Part shown: positions 7,340-16,122 of the stretch, one piece after another
How the letters are laid out: the number at the start of each line of letters is the position of its first letter
Numbering within the stretch: position 1 is the stretch's first letter
Assembly (NCBI GenBank): GCA_947492105.1
Contig: CANLMN010000003.1
Coordinates: 167,761 to 231,760 of the forward strand
Length of the DNA: 64,000 nucleotides
Direction: 5' to 3'
Source of the DNA: an uncultured Aquimarina sp.
Lineage (GTDB): Bacteria; Bacteroidota; Bacteroidia; Flavobacteriales; Flavobacteriaceae
Made by a program: the position numbers and the translations under genes
Notes under the pieces: generated by a model
What the model saw: only the letters and a program-made list of their open reading frames with translations
The model's database searches: none
What the model was told of the DNA's origin: nothing

Positions 7340-8668
7340 TTGGAAAAAACAACATCTTTCAAAAACATAAATAGTATAGCAATACCAGCGATAATAGCGG
7401 GTATTGCAGAGCCTTTGTTATCTCTTACGGATACAGCTATTGTAGGTAATATCCCTAATTTTGGTACAGAGTCCTTGGCTGCAGCAGGAATTGTTGGTTC
7501 GTTCTTATCTATGCTTATTTGGGTATTAGGACAAACTCGAAGTGCCATTTCTGCAATTCTTTCGCAATACTTAGGGGCTAATAATTTCGAGGCTGTCAAA
7601 ACGCTCCCTGCTCAGGCAATTTTCTTTAATATAGTCTTAAGCATTATTATATTAACAAGTACTGTTTTTAGTATTCCTGAAATTTTCAAATTCCTTAATG
7701 CTTCTGGTGTTGTACTAGAATATTGTATTGAGTATTACAAAATTAGAGTTTGGGGATTTCCTCTTACACTGTTTACTTTTGCTGTTTTTGGTATTTTTCG
7801 TGGTTTGCAAAATACCTATTGGCCGATGATAGTTGCTTTAATTGGTGCTGTTCTAAACGTGATTTTGGATCTATTACTTGTATACGGTGTTCAAGGAGTT
7901 TTAGAGCCTATGAATCTAGAAGGAGCTGCATGGGCAAGTCTGATCGCACAATTTGTAATGGCGTTATTAGCCTTTATTTTACTGTTTTTCAAAACAGATG
8001 TGAGCCTCAAACTTCGATTTCCGTTGCATAACGAACTTGGCAGGCTGGCAATTATGAGTCTTAATTTGTTTGTACGCTCTATAGCCCTCAATATTGCGAT
8101 TGTTTTGGCTGTTCGCGAAGCAACGTCATATGGAGATGCCTATATTGGAGCACATACAATTGCAATTAATATCTGGTTGTTTAGTGCTTTTTTTATAGAT
8201 GGATATGGTGCTGCGGGGAATATCATTGGAGGTAAGTTATTTGGAGCAAAAAACTACCCCTTGCTGTGGCAATTGACCAAGCGTGTAGCATTATATGGGG
8301 TGATGGTGAGTGTTGGTCTTTTGATATTTATGTTGATATTCTATAAGCCCATTGGTCGTTTGTTTTCTTCAGAGGTAGCTGTTCTGAAACTTTTTTATGA
8401 TATATTTTATATAGTCATACTCGTGCAACCTATCAATGCCATTGCTTTTGTTTTTGATGGACTTTTTAAGGGTTTGGGGGAAATGAAGTATCTTAGAAAT
8501 GTTTTGCTGGTTGCTACTTTTCTTGGTTTTATCCCAGTATTGTACCTAACCAAAGCCTTTAACTGGCATTTGCATGGTATTTGGGTGGCTTTTGTCGTTT
8601 GGGCATTGATACGAGGTTTGTTATTAGTGCTGAAATTTAGACAAAAATTTAAACCTCTTTTAACATAA
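7340..8668 (+). CDS. MATE-family efflux transporter
   Basis: Multidrug/toxin extrusion antiporter of 442 residues, the normal length, with twelve hydrophobic helices. The first helix region reads AIPAIIAGIAEPLLSLTDTA, with the Asp of the DinF-like MATE group, followed by GNIPNFGTESLAAAGI; the middle has GVLEPMNLEGAAWASLIAQ. It probably exports organic cations or drugs with Na+ or H+ entry. The start is taken as TTG at 7340 because no ATG lies before the conserved N-terminus. It stands alone, with a 260-base gap after the tRNA upstream and a 95-base gap before the next gene. Confidence 0.9.
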   Translation: MEKTTSFKNINSIAIPAIIAGIAEPLLSLTDTAIVGNIPNFGTESLAAAGIVGSFLSMLIWVLGQTRSAISAILSQYLGANNFEAVKTLPAQAIFFNIVLSIIILTSTVFSIPEIFKFLNASGVVLEYCIEYYKIRVWGFPLTLFTFAVFGIFRGLQNTYWPMIVALIGAVLNVILDLLLVYGVQGVLEPMNLEGAAWASLIAQFVMALLAFILLFFKTDVSLKLRFPLHNELGRLAIMSLNLFVRSIALNIAIVLAVREATSYGDAYIGAHTIAINIWLFSAFFIDGYGAAGNIIGGKLFGAKNYPLLWQLTKRVALYGVMVSVGLLIFMLIFYKPIGRLFSSEVAVLKLFYDIFYIVILVQPINAIAFVFDGLFKGLGEMKYLRNVLLVATFLGFIPVLYLTKAFNWHLHGIWVAFVVWALIRGLLLVLKFRQKFKPLLT

Positions 8669-8763
8669 AAAAAACACAGACAATTCTTAAAATAAACATT
8701 AATGGTTTATTATCTCTTCTCTTTGCTGTCTTTTCCCTAATTTTGGAGTAAATTAATTGTATC

Positions 8764-9531
8764 ATGAGCACCACACGATCTAATGGTAGTTTATATACCA
8801 GTGTAGCACAATATGTTGCTACGATAGAATTTGGACATCCCGCTAGTAACTCGTTTCCTTTGGAGTTGTTATTGAGACTTGCCAAAACCTTTGATGAGCT
8901 GTCAGCAGATGCTCAGGTACACGTGATTGTTTTAAAATCCGAAGGTGATCGAGCATTTTGTGCAGGAGCTTCCTTTGATGAATTATTAGCTGTAGAAACC
9001 TTGGAACAAGGGCACACTTTTTTTTCAGGTTTTGCCAAGGTAATCAATGCTATGCGAACTTGTGCAAAACCAATTATTGGGCGTATTCAGGGCAAAACAG
9101 TAGGGGGAGGTGTTGGTTTAGCTGCGGCATGTGATTATTGTCTTGCCACAGAGGCTGCATCGATACGACTCAGTGAGCTAAGTATTGGTTTGGGGCCTTT
9201 TGTTATTGAGCCAGCGGTAACGCGCAAAATAGGAATTGCTGCGATGAGTCATTTGTCGTATGATCCAACACATTGGCAAAATGCTTATTGGGCCAAGGAA
9301 AAAGGACTTTTTGCTAGGGTGTTCGAAACAATCAAAGAATTAGATAAAGAGATACATCTATTAGCAGCTCAATTAGCTAGCTATAATCCAGAGGCTACTC
9401 AGGCCATGAAAAAAGTTTCTTGGACAGGAACAGCATCTTGGACAGAATTGTTGTCCGAGCGCGCTATGCTTTCTGGAGAATTAGTTTTGTCTGAATTTGC
9501 TAAAAACGCATTACAAAATTTTAAAAAATAA
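8764..9531 (+). CDS. enoyl-CoA hydratase/isomerase family protein
   Basis: Crotonase-superfamily protein of 255 residues. The oxyanion-hole motifs are visible: RAFCAGASFDEL (about residues 61-72) and GRIQGKTVGGGVGLAAACDY (about 100-119). The region after ASIRLSELSIGLGPFVIEP carries the usual position of the second catalytic acid; the Glu of SELSIG is present. The substrate cannot be told from sequence: hydration of enoyl-CoA in fatty-acid or amino-acid breakdown is most likely. A TAATTTTG promoter-like element lies at 8738-8745. A 31-residue membrane peptide gene follows after 9 bases. Confidence 0.85.
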   Translation: MSTTRSNGSLYTSVAQYVATIEFGHPASNSFPLELLLRLAKTFDELSADAQVHVIVLKSEGDRAFCAGASFDELLAVETLEQGHTFFSGFAKVINAMRTCAKPIIGRIQGKTVGGGVGLAAACDYCLATEAASIRLSELSIGLGPFVIEPAVTRKIGIAAMSHLSYDPTHWQNAYWAKEKGLFARVFETIKELDKEIHLLAAQLASYNPEATQAMKKVSWTGTASWTELLSERAMLSGELVLSEFAKNALQNFKK

Positions 9532-9540
9532 TTAATATAC

Positions 9541-9636
9541 ATGAATATTTTAAGTTTTCTAGGAGGCAATGGACTTTTCTTGATTTTGGGAATTGCCATA
9601 GTGATCATCTACTTTTACAATAAACGTCGTCGATAA
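9541..9636 (+). CDS. 31-residue membrane microprotein
   Basis: The ATG at 9541 opens a 31-codon frame: MNILSFLGGNGLFLILGI, a single hydrophobic helix, then YFYNKRRR at the C-terminus. One membrane helix with a strongly basic tail is the standard shape of a small inner-membrane protein with its tail in the cytoplasm. It sits 9 bases after the hydratase gene and 6 bases before queD, so it is almost certainly co-transcribed with both. No family is recognised and no function can be assigned. Confidence 0.55.
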   Translation: MNILSFLGGNGLFLILGIAIVIIYFYNKRRR

Positions 9637-9642
9637 TATATT

Positions 9643-10092
9643 ATGAGTAAAATTCGTATTACTAAACAGTTTACTTTTGAAGCAGGTCATGCATTGTATG
9701 GCTATGATGGAAAGTGTAAAAATGTTCACGGACATAGTTATAAGTTAAATGTAACCGTTATCGGAAGTCCAATTTCTGATTCTTCCAATGTAAAGTATGG
9801 AATGGTTATCGATTTTGGTGATCTCAAGAAGATTGTGAAGGAGGAAATTGTAGATCGATTTGATCATGCTACAGTTTTTAACCAAAACACACCTCATGTC
9901 GAACTTGCCATGGAATTGCAAAATCGAGGGCATAATGTCATTTTGGTAGATTATCAGCCTACTAGTGAAGAGATGGTTATTGATTTTGCAGGAAAAATAG
10001 CTGCAAGATTACCAGAAAATATCACATTGCATTCATTGAAACTTCAGGAGACTGATACCTCCTTTGCGGAGTGGTTTGCTAGTGATAATTAA
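9643..10092 (+). CDS. queD: 6-carboxytetrahydropterin synthase (QueD/PTPS family)
   Basis: Converts dihydroneopterin triphosphate to 6-carboxytetrahydropterin in the queuosine/7-deazaguanine pathway. The 149-residue length is normal for flavobacterial QueD. The Zn ligands are visible as FEAGHALYG (His16) and NVHGHSYKL (His30, His32), with the catalytic Cys in DGKCKNVHGH just before. The C-terminal Glu and Thr motif LKLQETDTSFAEWF is standard. The gene is 6 bases downstream of the microprotein gene and ends with a terminator at 10114-10137. Confidence 0.93.
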   Translation: MSKIRITKQFTFEAGHALYGYDGKCKNVHGHSYKLNVTVIGSPISDSSNVKYGMVIDFGDLKKIVKEEIVDRFDHATVFNQNTPHVELAMELQNRGHNVILVDYQPTSEEMVIDFAGKIAARLPENITLHSLKLQETDTSFAEWFASDN

Positions 10093-10113
10093 TTCGTAAA
10101 AATGGTTTAAAAA

Positions 10114-10144
10114 AACCCCTAATCTAAGTTAGGGGTTAATGGAT
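10114..10144 (+). terminator. rho-independent terminator after queD
   Basis: Perfect arms AACCCCTAA (10114-10122) and TTAGGGGTT (10129-10137). It is preceded by an A-run, but the T-run after it is weak. A second hairpin with a T-run on the plus strand (GGGTATT/AATACCC at 10214-10230) overlaps the 3' end of trpS. Confidence 0.65.
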
Positions 10145-10221
10145 AAGGTATAAGAGCGTTTTAACTTTGCATACGTAGAAACGAATTATAGCTTGTCGTC
10201 ATATTTTTTGAAAGGGTATTG

Positions 10222-11190
10222 TTAATACCCCGTTTTTTCTCGAACTCGGGTCAATACAGCATTTGCTACAGTTTGGGCTTTTTTGGCACCAATAGCTAAA
10301 GCAGCATCAATTTCAGAAAGATTGTCCATGTAGTGGTTAAATCGTTCCCGCTCTGCTGAGAATTTACTAATTAATAATTCATATAATGCCTGTTTGGCAT
10401 GACCGTATCCATAATTCCCTTCGATATAATTTGATCGCATTAGTAGCAGTTCGTCTTCATTGGCTATTAACTTATATAGTGCAAAAACATTACAAGTATC
10501 AGGGTCCTTTGGAGCTTCCATTGGAGTACTATCCGTAGCAATGGTCATGATTTGTTTACGTAATTTTTTATCAGGTAGGAATAGATTGATAATGTTTCCT
10601 TTGGATTTACTCATTTTGGTCCCATCAGTTCCCGGAACGTACATCGTGCTCTCCTGTACTTTGGCTTCGGGTAAGACAAATAGTTCTCCTACCTGTGCAT
10701 GCATACGGGATGCAACGTCACGGGTCATTTCTAAATGTTGTAATTGATCTTTTCCTACAGGAACATGCTCTGCGTCATAAAGCAAGATATCGGCAGCCAT
10801 CAACATCGGATAAGAAAATAACCCAGCATTGACATCTTCCAAGCGATCTGCTTTGTCCTTGAACGAATGAGCAAGTGTCAAACGTTGATAGGGAAAAAAA
10901 CAACTGAGATACCACGATAATTCTGTAACTTGCGGAATAGCACTTTGTTTGTAGAATACAGTCTTGTTTATGTCTAGACCAAAAGCCAGCCAAGCAGCAG
11001 CAGTAGCATAAGTATTTTGTCTCAGGGTTTTTGCATCCTTGATTTGGGTAAGCGAGTGCATGTCGGCAATGAATAAAAAGGATTCATTGCTAGGGTTGTT
11101 GGCCATTTGAATTGCTGGGATGATTGCACCTAAAAGATTTCCCAAATGAGGGGTGCCTGTACTTTGAACTCCTGTAAGGATTCTGGACAT
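10222..11190 (-). CDS. trpS: tryptophanyl-tRNA synthetase
   Basis: Class I aminoacyl-tRNA synthetase of 322 residues that charges tRNA-Trp. The HIGH-type motif is HLGN at 15-18 (in GVQSTGTPHLGNLLGA) and the KMSKS loop is at 192-196 (TKMSKSKGN). The Trp pocket region with MAADILLYDAEHVPVGKDQ is standard. The stop codon lies in the loop of a GGGTATT/AATACCC hairpin. Upstream, CAAATATA at 11218-11225 (reverse complement TATATTTG) fits a -7 box, with a poor -33. Confidence 0.96.
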   Translation of the reverse strand: MSRILTGVQSTGTPHLGNLLGAIIPAIQMANNPSNESFLFIADMHSLTQIKDAKTLRQNTYATAAAWLAFGLDINKTVFYKQSAIPQVTELSWYLSCFFPYQRLTLAHSFKDKADRLEDVNAGLFSYPMLMAADILLYDAEHVPVGKDQLQHLEMTRDVASRMHAQVGELFVLPEAKVQESTMYVPGTDGTKMSKSKGNIINLFLPDKKLRKQIMTIATDSTPMEAPKDPDTCNVFALYKLIANEDELLLMRSNYIEGNYGYGHAKQALYELLISKFSAERERFNHYMDNLSEIDAALAIGAKKAQTVANAVLTRVREKTGY

Positions 11191-11311
11191 ATGCTAGTAG
11201 TATTTTGATTTTGGAAACAAATATAGGTTTTGCAATGCTGAATTTGGAATTCTGAATTCAGAATTTTTACATTCAAACCAAAAGGAAGAGAAATTTACTT
11301 ATTTTTAAAGT

Positions 11312-12052
11312 ATGGCTAATTTTTTTAGAAATCTATTCATTCTCTTGTGGAGAGTTTGGTTTTATACACTGGTACTCACTTTTATAGTGGTGTTTTTTCC
11401 ATTGTTATTGCTATTTACTTCTCGAGAAGAATGGTATCGTTATTCTTTTGCAATGGCACGATTATGGTCTAAGTTTGTGTTGTATGGGAGTGGTTTTTTG
11501 CCAATCATAACGAGAGAGTCTACTATAGATCGGTCCAAGAGCTACATGTTTGTGGCAAATCATACCTCATTGACTGATATATTTTTGATGTTCTATTGTG
11601 TCAAGAACCCTTTTGTTTTTGTTGGAAAGAAAGAGTTGGTTAAAATTCCAATTTTTGGTTTTTTTTATAAAAGAACTTGCATTTTGGTAGACAGAGGTAG
11701 CCAAAAAAGCCGGACAGAGGTTTTTGAGCAGGCACAAAAGCGCATACAACAAGGGAATAGCATCTGTATTTTTCCAGAAGGAGGGGTTCCTGATGATGAG
11801 TCGATCGTATTGGATACGTTCAAAGATGGTGCTTTTCGGTTAGCTATTGAGCATCAATTACCAATTTTGCCAATAACATTTATAGATAATAAAAAACGAT
11901 TTTCGTACACCTTCTTTAGCGGAGGACCAGGGAAAATGCGTGCAATTATACACAAAGAATTAGTTACTACAGGATTGAATGTTTCAGATAAAAGAGCATT
12001 GAGAGAGCAAACAAGAACTTTGATTTTGAAACACTTAATGCAGTATAATTAG
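11312..12052 (+). CDS. plsC: 1-acyl-sn-glycerol-3-phosphate acyltransferase
   Basis: Membrane-associated acyltransferase making phosphatidic acid from lysophosphatidic acid. In the 246 residues an N-terminal membrane segment (about 10-36) precedes the catalytic NHTSLTD motif (83-89, His84 and Asp89) and the substrate-binding FPEGG at 154-158. VPDDESIVLDTFKDGAFRLA follows as in the PlsC family. Divergent from trpS and convergent with the beta-barrel gene at 12070; no terminator is evident in the 17-base gap. Confidence 0.88.
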   Translation: MANFFRNLFILLWRVWFYTLVLTFIVVFFPLLLLFTSREEWYRYSFAMARLWSKFVLYGSGFLPIITRESTIDRSKSYMFVANHTSLTDIFLMFYCVKNPFVFVGKKELVKIPIFGFFYKRTCILVDRGSQKSRTEVFEQAQKRIQQGNSICIFPEGGVPDDESIVLDTFKDGAFRLAIEHQLPILPITFIDNKKRFSYTFFSGGPGKMRAIIHKELVTTGLNVSDKRALREQTRTLILKHLMQYN

Positions 12053-12069
12053 TTACAGTTGTTTTTTGA

Positions 12070-13578
12070 TTAAAATCGAAAGCTGGCACCCGTATATATT
12101 CCAAAAATATAAGGATCAAAATCCGTAGTACTGGTATAAGCGTTTATTTGATGTTTGAATATAGGTTCTAGATGGACTTTGAGACGTTGTGATATTTTGT
12201 AGTTGATTCCCAACCCTAGATTACTACTAAAACTAAAACTATTGAGGTTTTCTGATTTCCCGAGAGAGGTACTTGTACCATCATTTGTGTCAAAGGTTAG
12301 TAAGTTCTCATTCTCATTCAATAACAAAGTGCTTATGCCTCCAATCAATTGTATACCAAATCTTTGATTAATAATGGCATACGTTATTTCTAGAGGTACT
12401 TCTATATAACCGATTCGTTGTCTAGCTATTCCTTCTAGTGGTCGGTTGGCTATTGCTGTTGGGTTTGGTATAAAATCTGTATCAAATTGCTCTGACAAAG
12501 AGTTATTTTGTGAGGATTGGTTTGATAAGTCTACTAGACGTAAACTCTCATCCCCTTCTGCAGATGATTCTGTTGCTCCAAGGTGGATAGATCTGGATAG
12601 TCCAACATCTTGGGTGGCGTAGCTAAGCTGTAGTTTATGGACACCACCTCGAATTTGGATGCGATCACTCATGGTATATGCAATCTGAACCCCGTAGCTT
12701 AAGTTTGCTTCGCTAGTTTTGTCATTATCTTTATAGGTCTCAGCAATAGAGGATCCATTGCTTAGAGAATTATAGAAAACCGGTGCAATAGTTGGGGCGA
12801 TGGTCCATTTTTTTGCTGAATTTTCTTTGTTCTTGATGGGGGAGTCTAGATTGACAACTTCATAAATAGATGTTTTTGAGGTATCCGTGTTTGTAGTGGT
12901 CATTGAGTTTTCTTCTTCTTCTTCTTTTTCTTCGGAGTTAGAGAGGTGGAGTTTATCGAGTTCAGTCTGTGTAGTGTAGTGCTTATCTTGCCATAGATCT
13001 GTTATTCTCGATTGTTTTGCTATTTCGGTGTTACTTCTTTTTAATTGTTCTTTGGTTTTGGCAATTGATGTACGGGGGTGTGTTTGCTTATCCTTAGTTG
13101 TATTTTTGTCAGAAATTAAAGGAATCGTGTTGTTTTGTGGATTTTTGGAAGCAGGTTTTCTTCTAGGATTGTTATCACTCTTTGTAGTGTCCCTTTTGCT
13201 GCTTACAACACTAGAAGTGCCGCTGTTGCTCTCTAGATTGTTAATTGTTGATGGTTGGTTTTCTTTTGTGATGTTTTTATTTGTGAAGGTGATTTCTGTG
13301 GTTTGCTCTTCTTTTATTGTGAGGGTGTCTTTATTAACAAATTCTGTTGTAGGTGTAGGTGTGCTTTTTTGAGTAAAAAAAACAAATCCTAGGGAGCTAA
13401 TTATAGTAATCACTGCTGCAGCACCAGCTAGACGATACCAGAATGGTAACAGCAATATTTTACGTTCTTTTTTTTGTTGCCGAGATTTGATTTTTTCCCA
13501 GACACTATCATCAGGGACAGCTTCAAAATCCTTGAAACGTTCCTGAAATAAATCATCTATATGTTTCTTTTTGCTCAT
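12070..13578 (-). CDS. membrane-anchored anti-sigma-like protein with C-terminal beta-barrel
   Basis: Protein of 502 residues with three parts. Residues 1-45 form a charged cytoplasmic segment with FKDFEAVPDDSVWEKIKSR, seen at the start of many flavobacterial proteins encoded beside ECF sigma factors. A single helix lies at 47-69. A long Ser/Thr/Asn-rich linker (about 70-260) leads to an outer-membrane-protein-like C-terminal part from about 265, ending in Phe (SFRF). The gene overlaps the sigma-factor stop by 4 bases (13575-13578), so translation is coupled. By analogy it could hold the sigma factor at the inner membrane while sensing the envelope (inference). It is unusual for one chain to combine an inner-membrane anchor with a barrel-like end. 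Confidence 0.75.
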   Translation of the reverse strand: MSKKKHIDDLFQERFKDFEAVPDDSVWEKIKSRQQKKERKILLLPFWYRLAGAAAVITIISSLGFVFFTQKSTPTPTTEFVNKDTLTIKEEQTTEITFTNKNITKENQPSTINNLESNSGTSSVVSSKRDTTKSDNNPRRKPASKNPQNNTIPLISDKNTTKDKQTHPRTSIAKTKEQLKRSNTEIAKQSRITDLWQDKHYTTQTELDKLHLSNSEEKEEEEENSMTTTNTDTSKTSIYEVVNLDSPIKNKENSAKKWTIAPTIAPVFYNSLSNGSSIAETYKDNDKTSEANLSYGVQIAYTMSDRIQIRGGVHKLQLSYATQDVGLSRSIHLGATESSAEGDESLRLVDLSNQSSQNNSLSEQFDTDFIPNPTAIANRPLEGIARQRIGYIEVPLEITYAIINQRFGIQLIGGISTLLLNENENLLTFDTNDGTSTSLGKSENLNSFSFSSNLGLGINYKISQRLKVHLEPIFKHQINAYTSTTDFDPYIFGIYTGASFRF

Positions 13579-14177
13579 CCTTGATTTGATTTAGCGGATT
13601 GCCGTTGTTGTATAATTTTTTGTTGAAGAATTTTTCTGGCTCGAGCTAAGTTTGATTTTGACGTTCCTTCGGATATTTCCAACATTTTGGCTATTTCTTT
13701 ATGAGAAAATCTATCTAGCACATATAAATTAAAAACTAGTCGATACCTATCTGGTAGTTCTTGAATTAATTGTAGCAAAAAGGCTAGTGGTAGTCCTTCG
13801 TCCTCTACCTCGATGACCTCTTCTATTTCGGCTTCTTCGGTTGTCTTAAAGATCTTTTGTTTCCTGTATTTTTGCAGGGCAGTGTTGATGGTGATACGCT
13901 TGAGCCATCCCTCAAAGGATCCCTTGTTTTTGTACTGTCCTATTTTTTCAAATATGATTATAAAGGCATCTTGTAAGGTGTCTTCTGCGCTAGCACGATT
14001 GTCACAGTACTTGAGGCACAAAGAGAATAAGGTAGCGGCGTATTGCCGATACAATATTTCTTGTGCGTCGGTATGCTGTTTCTTGCATTCTTTAATGAGT
14101 TGATCTAAACTCAATGGAGTGACTTTTTTTACAGTTTTTTTGGGATAAAAATAAGATTCTTTGATGAATGCGTCCAT
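13575..14177 (-). CDS. ECF-type RNA polymerase sigma-70 factor
   Basis: Protein of 200 residues with the two ECF regions. Region 2 holds AEDTLQDAFIIIFEKIGQY and then the region 2.4 stretch SFEGWLKRITINTALQKYR. Region 4 holds LPDRYRLVFNLYVLDRFSHK, a helix-turn-helix EIAKMLEISEGTSKSNLARA, and a basic tail. It directs transcription of a small envelope-related regulon in Bacteroidota. It is coupled to the anti-sigma/beta-barrel gene downstream, and a lipoprotein gene lies 8 bases upstream, suggesting a three-gene operon. Confidence 0.92.
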   Translation of the reverse strand: MDAFIKESYFYPKKTVKKVTPLSLDQLIKECKKQHTDAQEILYRQYAATLFSLCLKYCDNRASAEDTLQDAFIIIFEKIGQYKNKGSFEGWLKRITINTALQKYRKQKIFKTTEEAEIEEVIEVEDEGLPLAFLLQLIQELPDRYRLVFNLYVLDRFSHKEIAKMLEISEGTSKSNLARARKILQQKIIQQRQSAKSNQG

Positions 14178-14185
14178 TACAATAG

Positions 14186-14605
14186 CTATTGTGGAGAGAT
14201 GACTGGAATTCTTTTGGTGAGAAATTTATTTTTGCCCTCTGCATCTTTGCCTTGCCAAAATTTAAAAAGATAAAAGTCGTCTTGAGTAATTCGTACGCTT
14301 AGGTCTGTCTGTACTGTGTCTTGTTCTAATTTTGTGCACAAAGCTTCGGAGGATACGATATTTACTATTGCAACAATTCTTTCGTTGCCATTGTGATTGT
14401 AATCATAACCTCTAAACCCGTGACAGGTCGTAGGTCTCAAATACCGCACTTTGAAATCATAGATAGAATCTTTTTTAAGTTCTTCGGGTAGTTCGGCATC
14501 TAGGACAGGTACGAGCTCAAAAGAAAAACTAGGGTTAGCGTCGTCATCAATACTGCAGTTGCTGCAACAGATACTTAGAAACAGGATTATAAGTACTTTG
14601 TTCAT
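14186..14605 (-). CDS. lipoprotein upstream of the ECF sigma gene
   Basis: Protein of 139 residues with a lipoprotein signal (MNKVLIILFLSICCSNCSID, Cys at 17) and a small beta-rich domain containing RYLRPTTCHGFRGYDYN and KRIPVISPQ at the end. No family recognised. It is 8 bases upstream of the sigma-factor gene on the same strand, so it may be part of the same stress or envelope circuit. Confidence 0.7.
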   Translation of the reverse strand: MNKVLIILFLSICCSNCSIDDDANPSFSFELVPVLDAELPEELKKDSIYDFKVRYLRPTTCHGFRGYDYNHNGNERIVAIVNIVSSEALCTKLEQDTVQTDLSVRITQDDFYLFKFWQGKDAEGKNKFLTKRIPVISPQ

Positions 14606-14685
14606 CTTGTCATTATTTATCCATTAGATGTTCTGGAGGTAAAAAGGTTGCGTAGAAAAAGTTGTTTTTTTTAAGATATAATGTA

Positions 14686-14724
14686 AAAAGCGTCAAACTA
14701 GAAGTTAGTTTGACGCTTTTTTTA
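14686..14724 (-). terminator. rho-independent terminator after recA
   Basis: Perfect 15-bp arms AAAAGCGTCAAACTA and TAGTTTGACGCTTTT with a 5-base loop and flanking A- and T-runs. It ends recA on the minus strand and could also work on the plus strand. Confidence 0.9.
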
Positions 14725-14743
14725 TATTCAACCCGAGGTTGTT

Positions 14744-15754
14744 TTATTCTTCTTTTGCAATTTTGATTGCAGCTATAATTTTAGTTTCTAGTTCTTCCAT
14801 TAATTCTGGGTTGTCTAGTAACAGTTTTTTTACAGAATCACGACCTTGTCCTAATTTGGTGTCTTCATAGCTGAACCATGAGCCACTTTTCTTTATAATT
14901 TCGTAGTCAACACCGATGTCAATGATTTCTCCAACTTTAGAGATGCCCTCTCCATACATAATATCGAACTCTGCAGTTCGGAAAGGTGGTGCTACTTTAT
15001 TCTTTACGATTTTGACTCGTGTTTTGTTTCCTTGAACCTCGCTATCACTATTTTTGATTTGCGTAGAACGACGGATATCCAAACGGACAGAAGCGTAGAA
15101 TTTTAATGCATTACCCCCTGTTGTTGTTTCGGGATTGCCAAACATCACTCCGATTTTTTCACGAAGCTGGTTGATAAATATGACGGTGCAATTGGTTTTA
15201 CTGATAGATCCAGTTAATTTACGCAACGCTTGAGACATCAAACGGGCATGTAACCCCATTTTAGAATCTCCCATTTCGCCTTCAATTTCACTTTTGGGTG
15301 TCAGTGCAGCAACAGAATCGACAACAATAATATCGATAGCGCCGGAGCGTATCAAGTTATCGGCAATTTCTAGTGCTTGCTCTCCGTTGTCAGGCTGTGA
15401 AATAATTAAATTTTCTATATCAACGCCTAGTTTTTCTGCATAGAAACGATCAAAAGCATGTTCTGCATCAATAAAAGCCGCAATACCTCCATTTTTTTGA
15501 GCCTGCGCAATAGCATGTAACGTCAAGGTAGTTTTACCAGAAGATTCTGGCCCATATATTTCTATCACACGACCTCTTGGGTAGCCACCTACACCAAGTG
15601 CCATATCTAATCCTAATGAACCTGTTGGTATTACTTCCACTTCCACGATGGCACTATCCCCCATCTTCATTACTGTTCCTTTTCCATAAGCTTTGTCTAG
15701 CTTATCAAGGGTCAGTTTCAGGGCTTTAAGTTTAGCATCTTTTTCTGAGCTCAT
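14744..15754 (-). CDS. recA: recombinase RecA
   Basis: Homologous-recombination and SOS strand-exchange ATPase. The start [14 protein letters not shown] at 15754 is preferred to the ATG 27 bases upstream because it matches the family N-terminus, giving 336 residues. Walker [10 protein letters not shown] is at 68-76, with [20 protein letters not shown] and the DNA-binding loops [21 protein letters not shown] further on. It is followed by a strong terminator and preceded by a good TAnnTTTG promoter. No LexA-like box was noticed. Confidence 0.97.
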   Translation of the reverse strand: MSSEKDAKLKALKLTLDKLDKAYGKGTVMKMGDSAIVEVEVIPTGSLGLDMALGVGGYPRGRVIEIYGPESSGKTTLTLHAIAQAQKNGGIAAFIDAEHAFDRFYAEKLGVDIENLIISQPDNGEQALEIADNLIRSGAIDIIVVDSVAALTPKSEIEGEMGDSKMGLHARLMSQALRKLTGSISKTNCTVIFINQLREKIGVMFGNPETTTGGNALKFYASVRLDIRRSTQIKNSDSEVQGNKTRVKIVKNKVAPPFRTAEFDIMYGEGISKVGEIIDIGVDYEIIKKSGSWFSYEDTKLGQGRDSVKKLLLDNPELMEELETKIIAAIKIAKEE

Positions 15755-16122
15755 GCATTTTTTTTTAGTATTGAGATGCAAAAATACTATAAGTTTTAGT
15801 CAAGGACAATTTAAGTAATGAACAATTTATAGAATCTAATGGTGCAACCTTTTTGTAGTACTGTCCTCTTATTAGTCAAACAGGGGTAGTTTATTGTTTT
15901 TGGGGTGTAACATTTTGCGAGTTTTGGGTAGTGGCAAGTTATAAAATTGTATGTCCTGAAATACCCCTTGAAATTTTTCTTTGGGGGATAAAAAATAACT
16001 GTCAAGTTTTAAAAAATTAGGTTTTGGTATGCCAAGGTTTATAAAAGCGCCGAGGAATTCGTAATTAAAGTGTATTTTTGTAATTAGATTAAATTCTCTA
16101 ACCTTATAACTATTAGTATAGC
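15755..16122. other. divergent gap between recA and trhO
   Basis: Holds the recA promoter on the minus strand. On the plus strand a TATTTTTG box (16073-16080) lies 43 bases before the trhO start, with no clear -33. Otherwise nothing. Confidence 0.5.
15779..15809 (-). promoter_or_regulatory. Bacteroidota promoter of recA
   Basis: On the minus strand a TTG (15807-15809) lies 20 bases before TATTTTTG (15779-15786). This fits the group's consensus (TTG, 19-21 bases, TAnnTTTG) and is about 25 bases upstream of the chosen recA start. Confidence 0.6.

Noticed and set aside
10214-10230. Hairpin at the trpS stop as trpS terminator
   Set aside because: On the minus strand it is followed by an A-rich stretch, not a T-run; it fits the plus strand better.
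13028-13372. 114-residue hydrophobic plus-strand ORF
   Set aside because: Mirror image of the Ser/Thr-rich linker of the minus-strand barrel protein; composition artefact.
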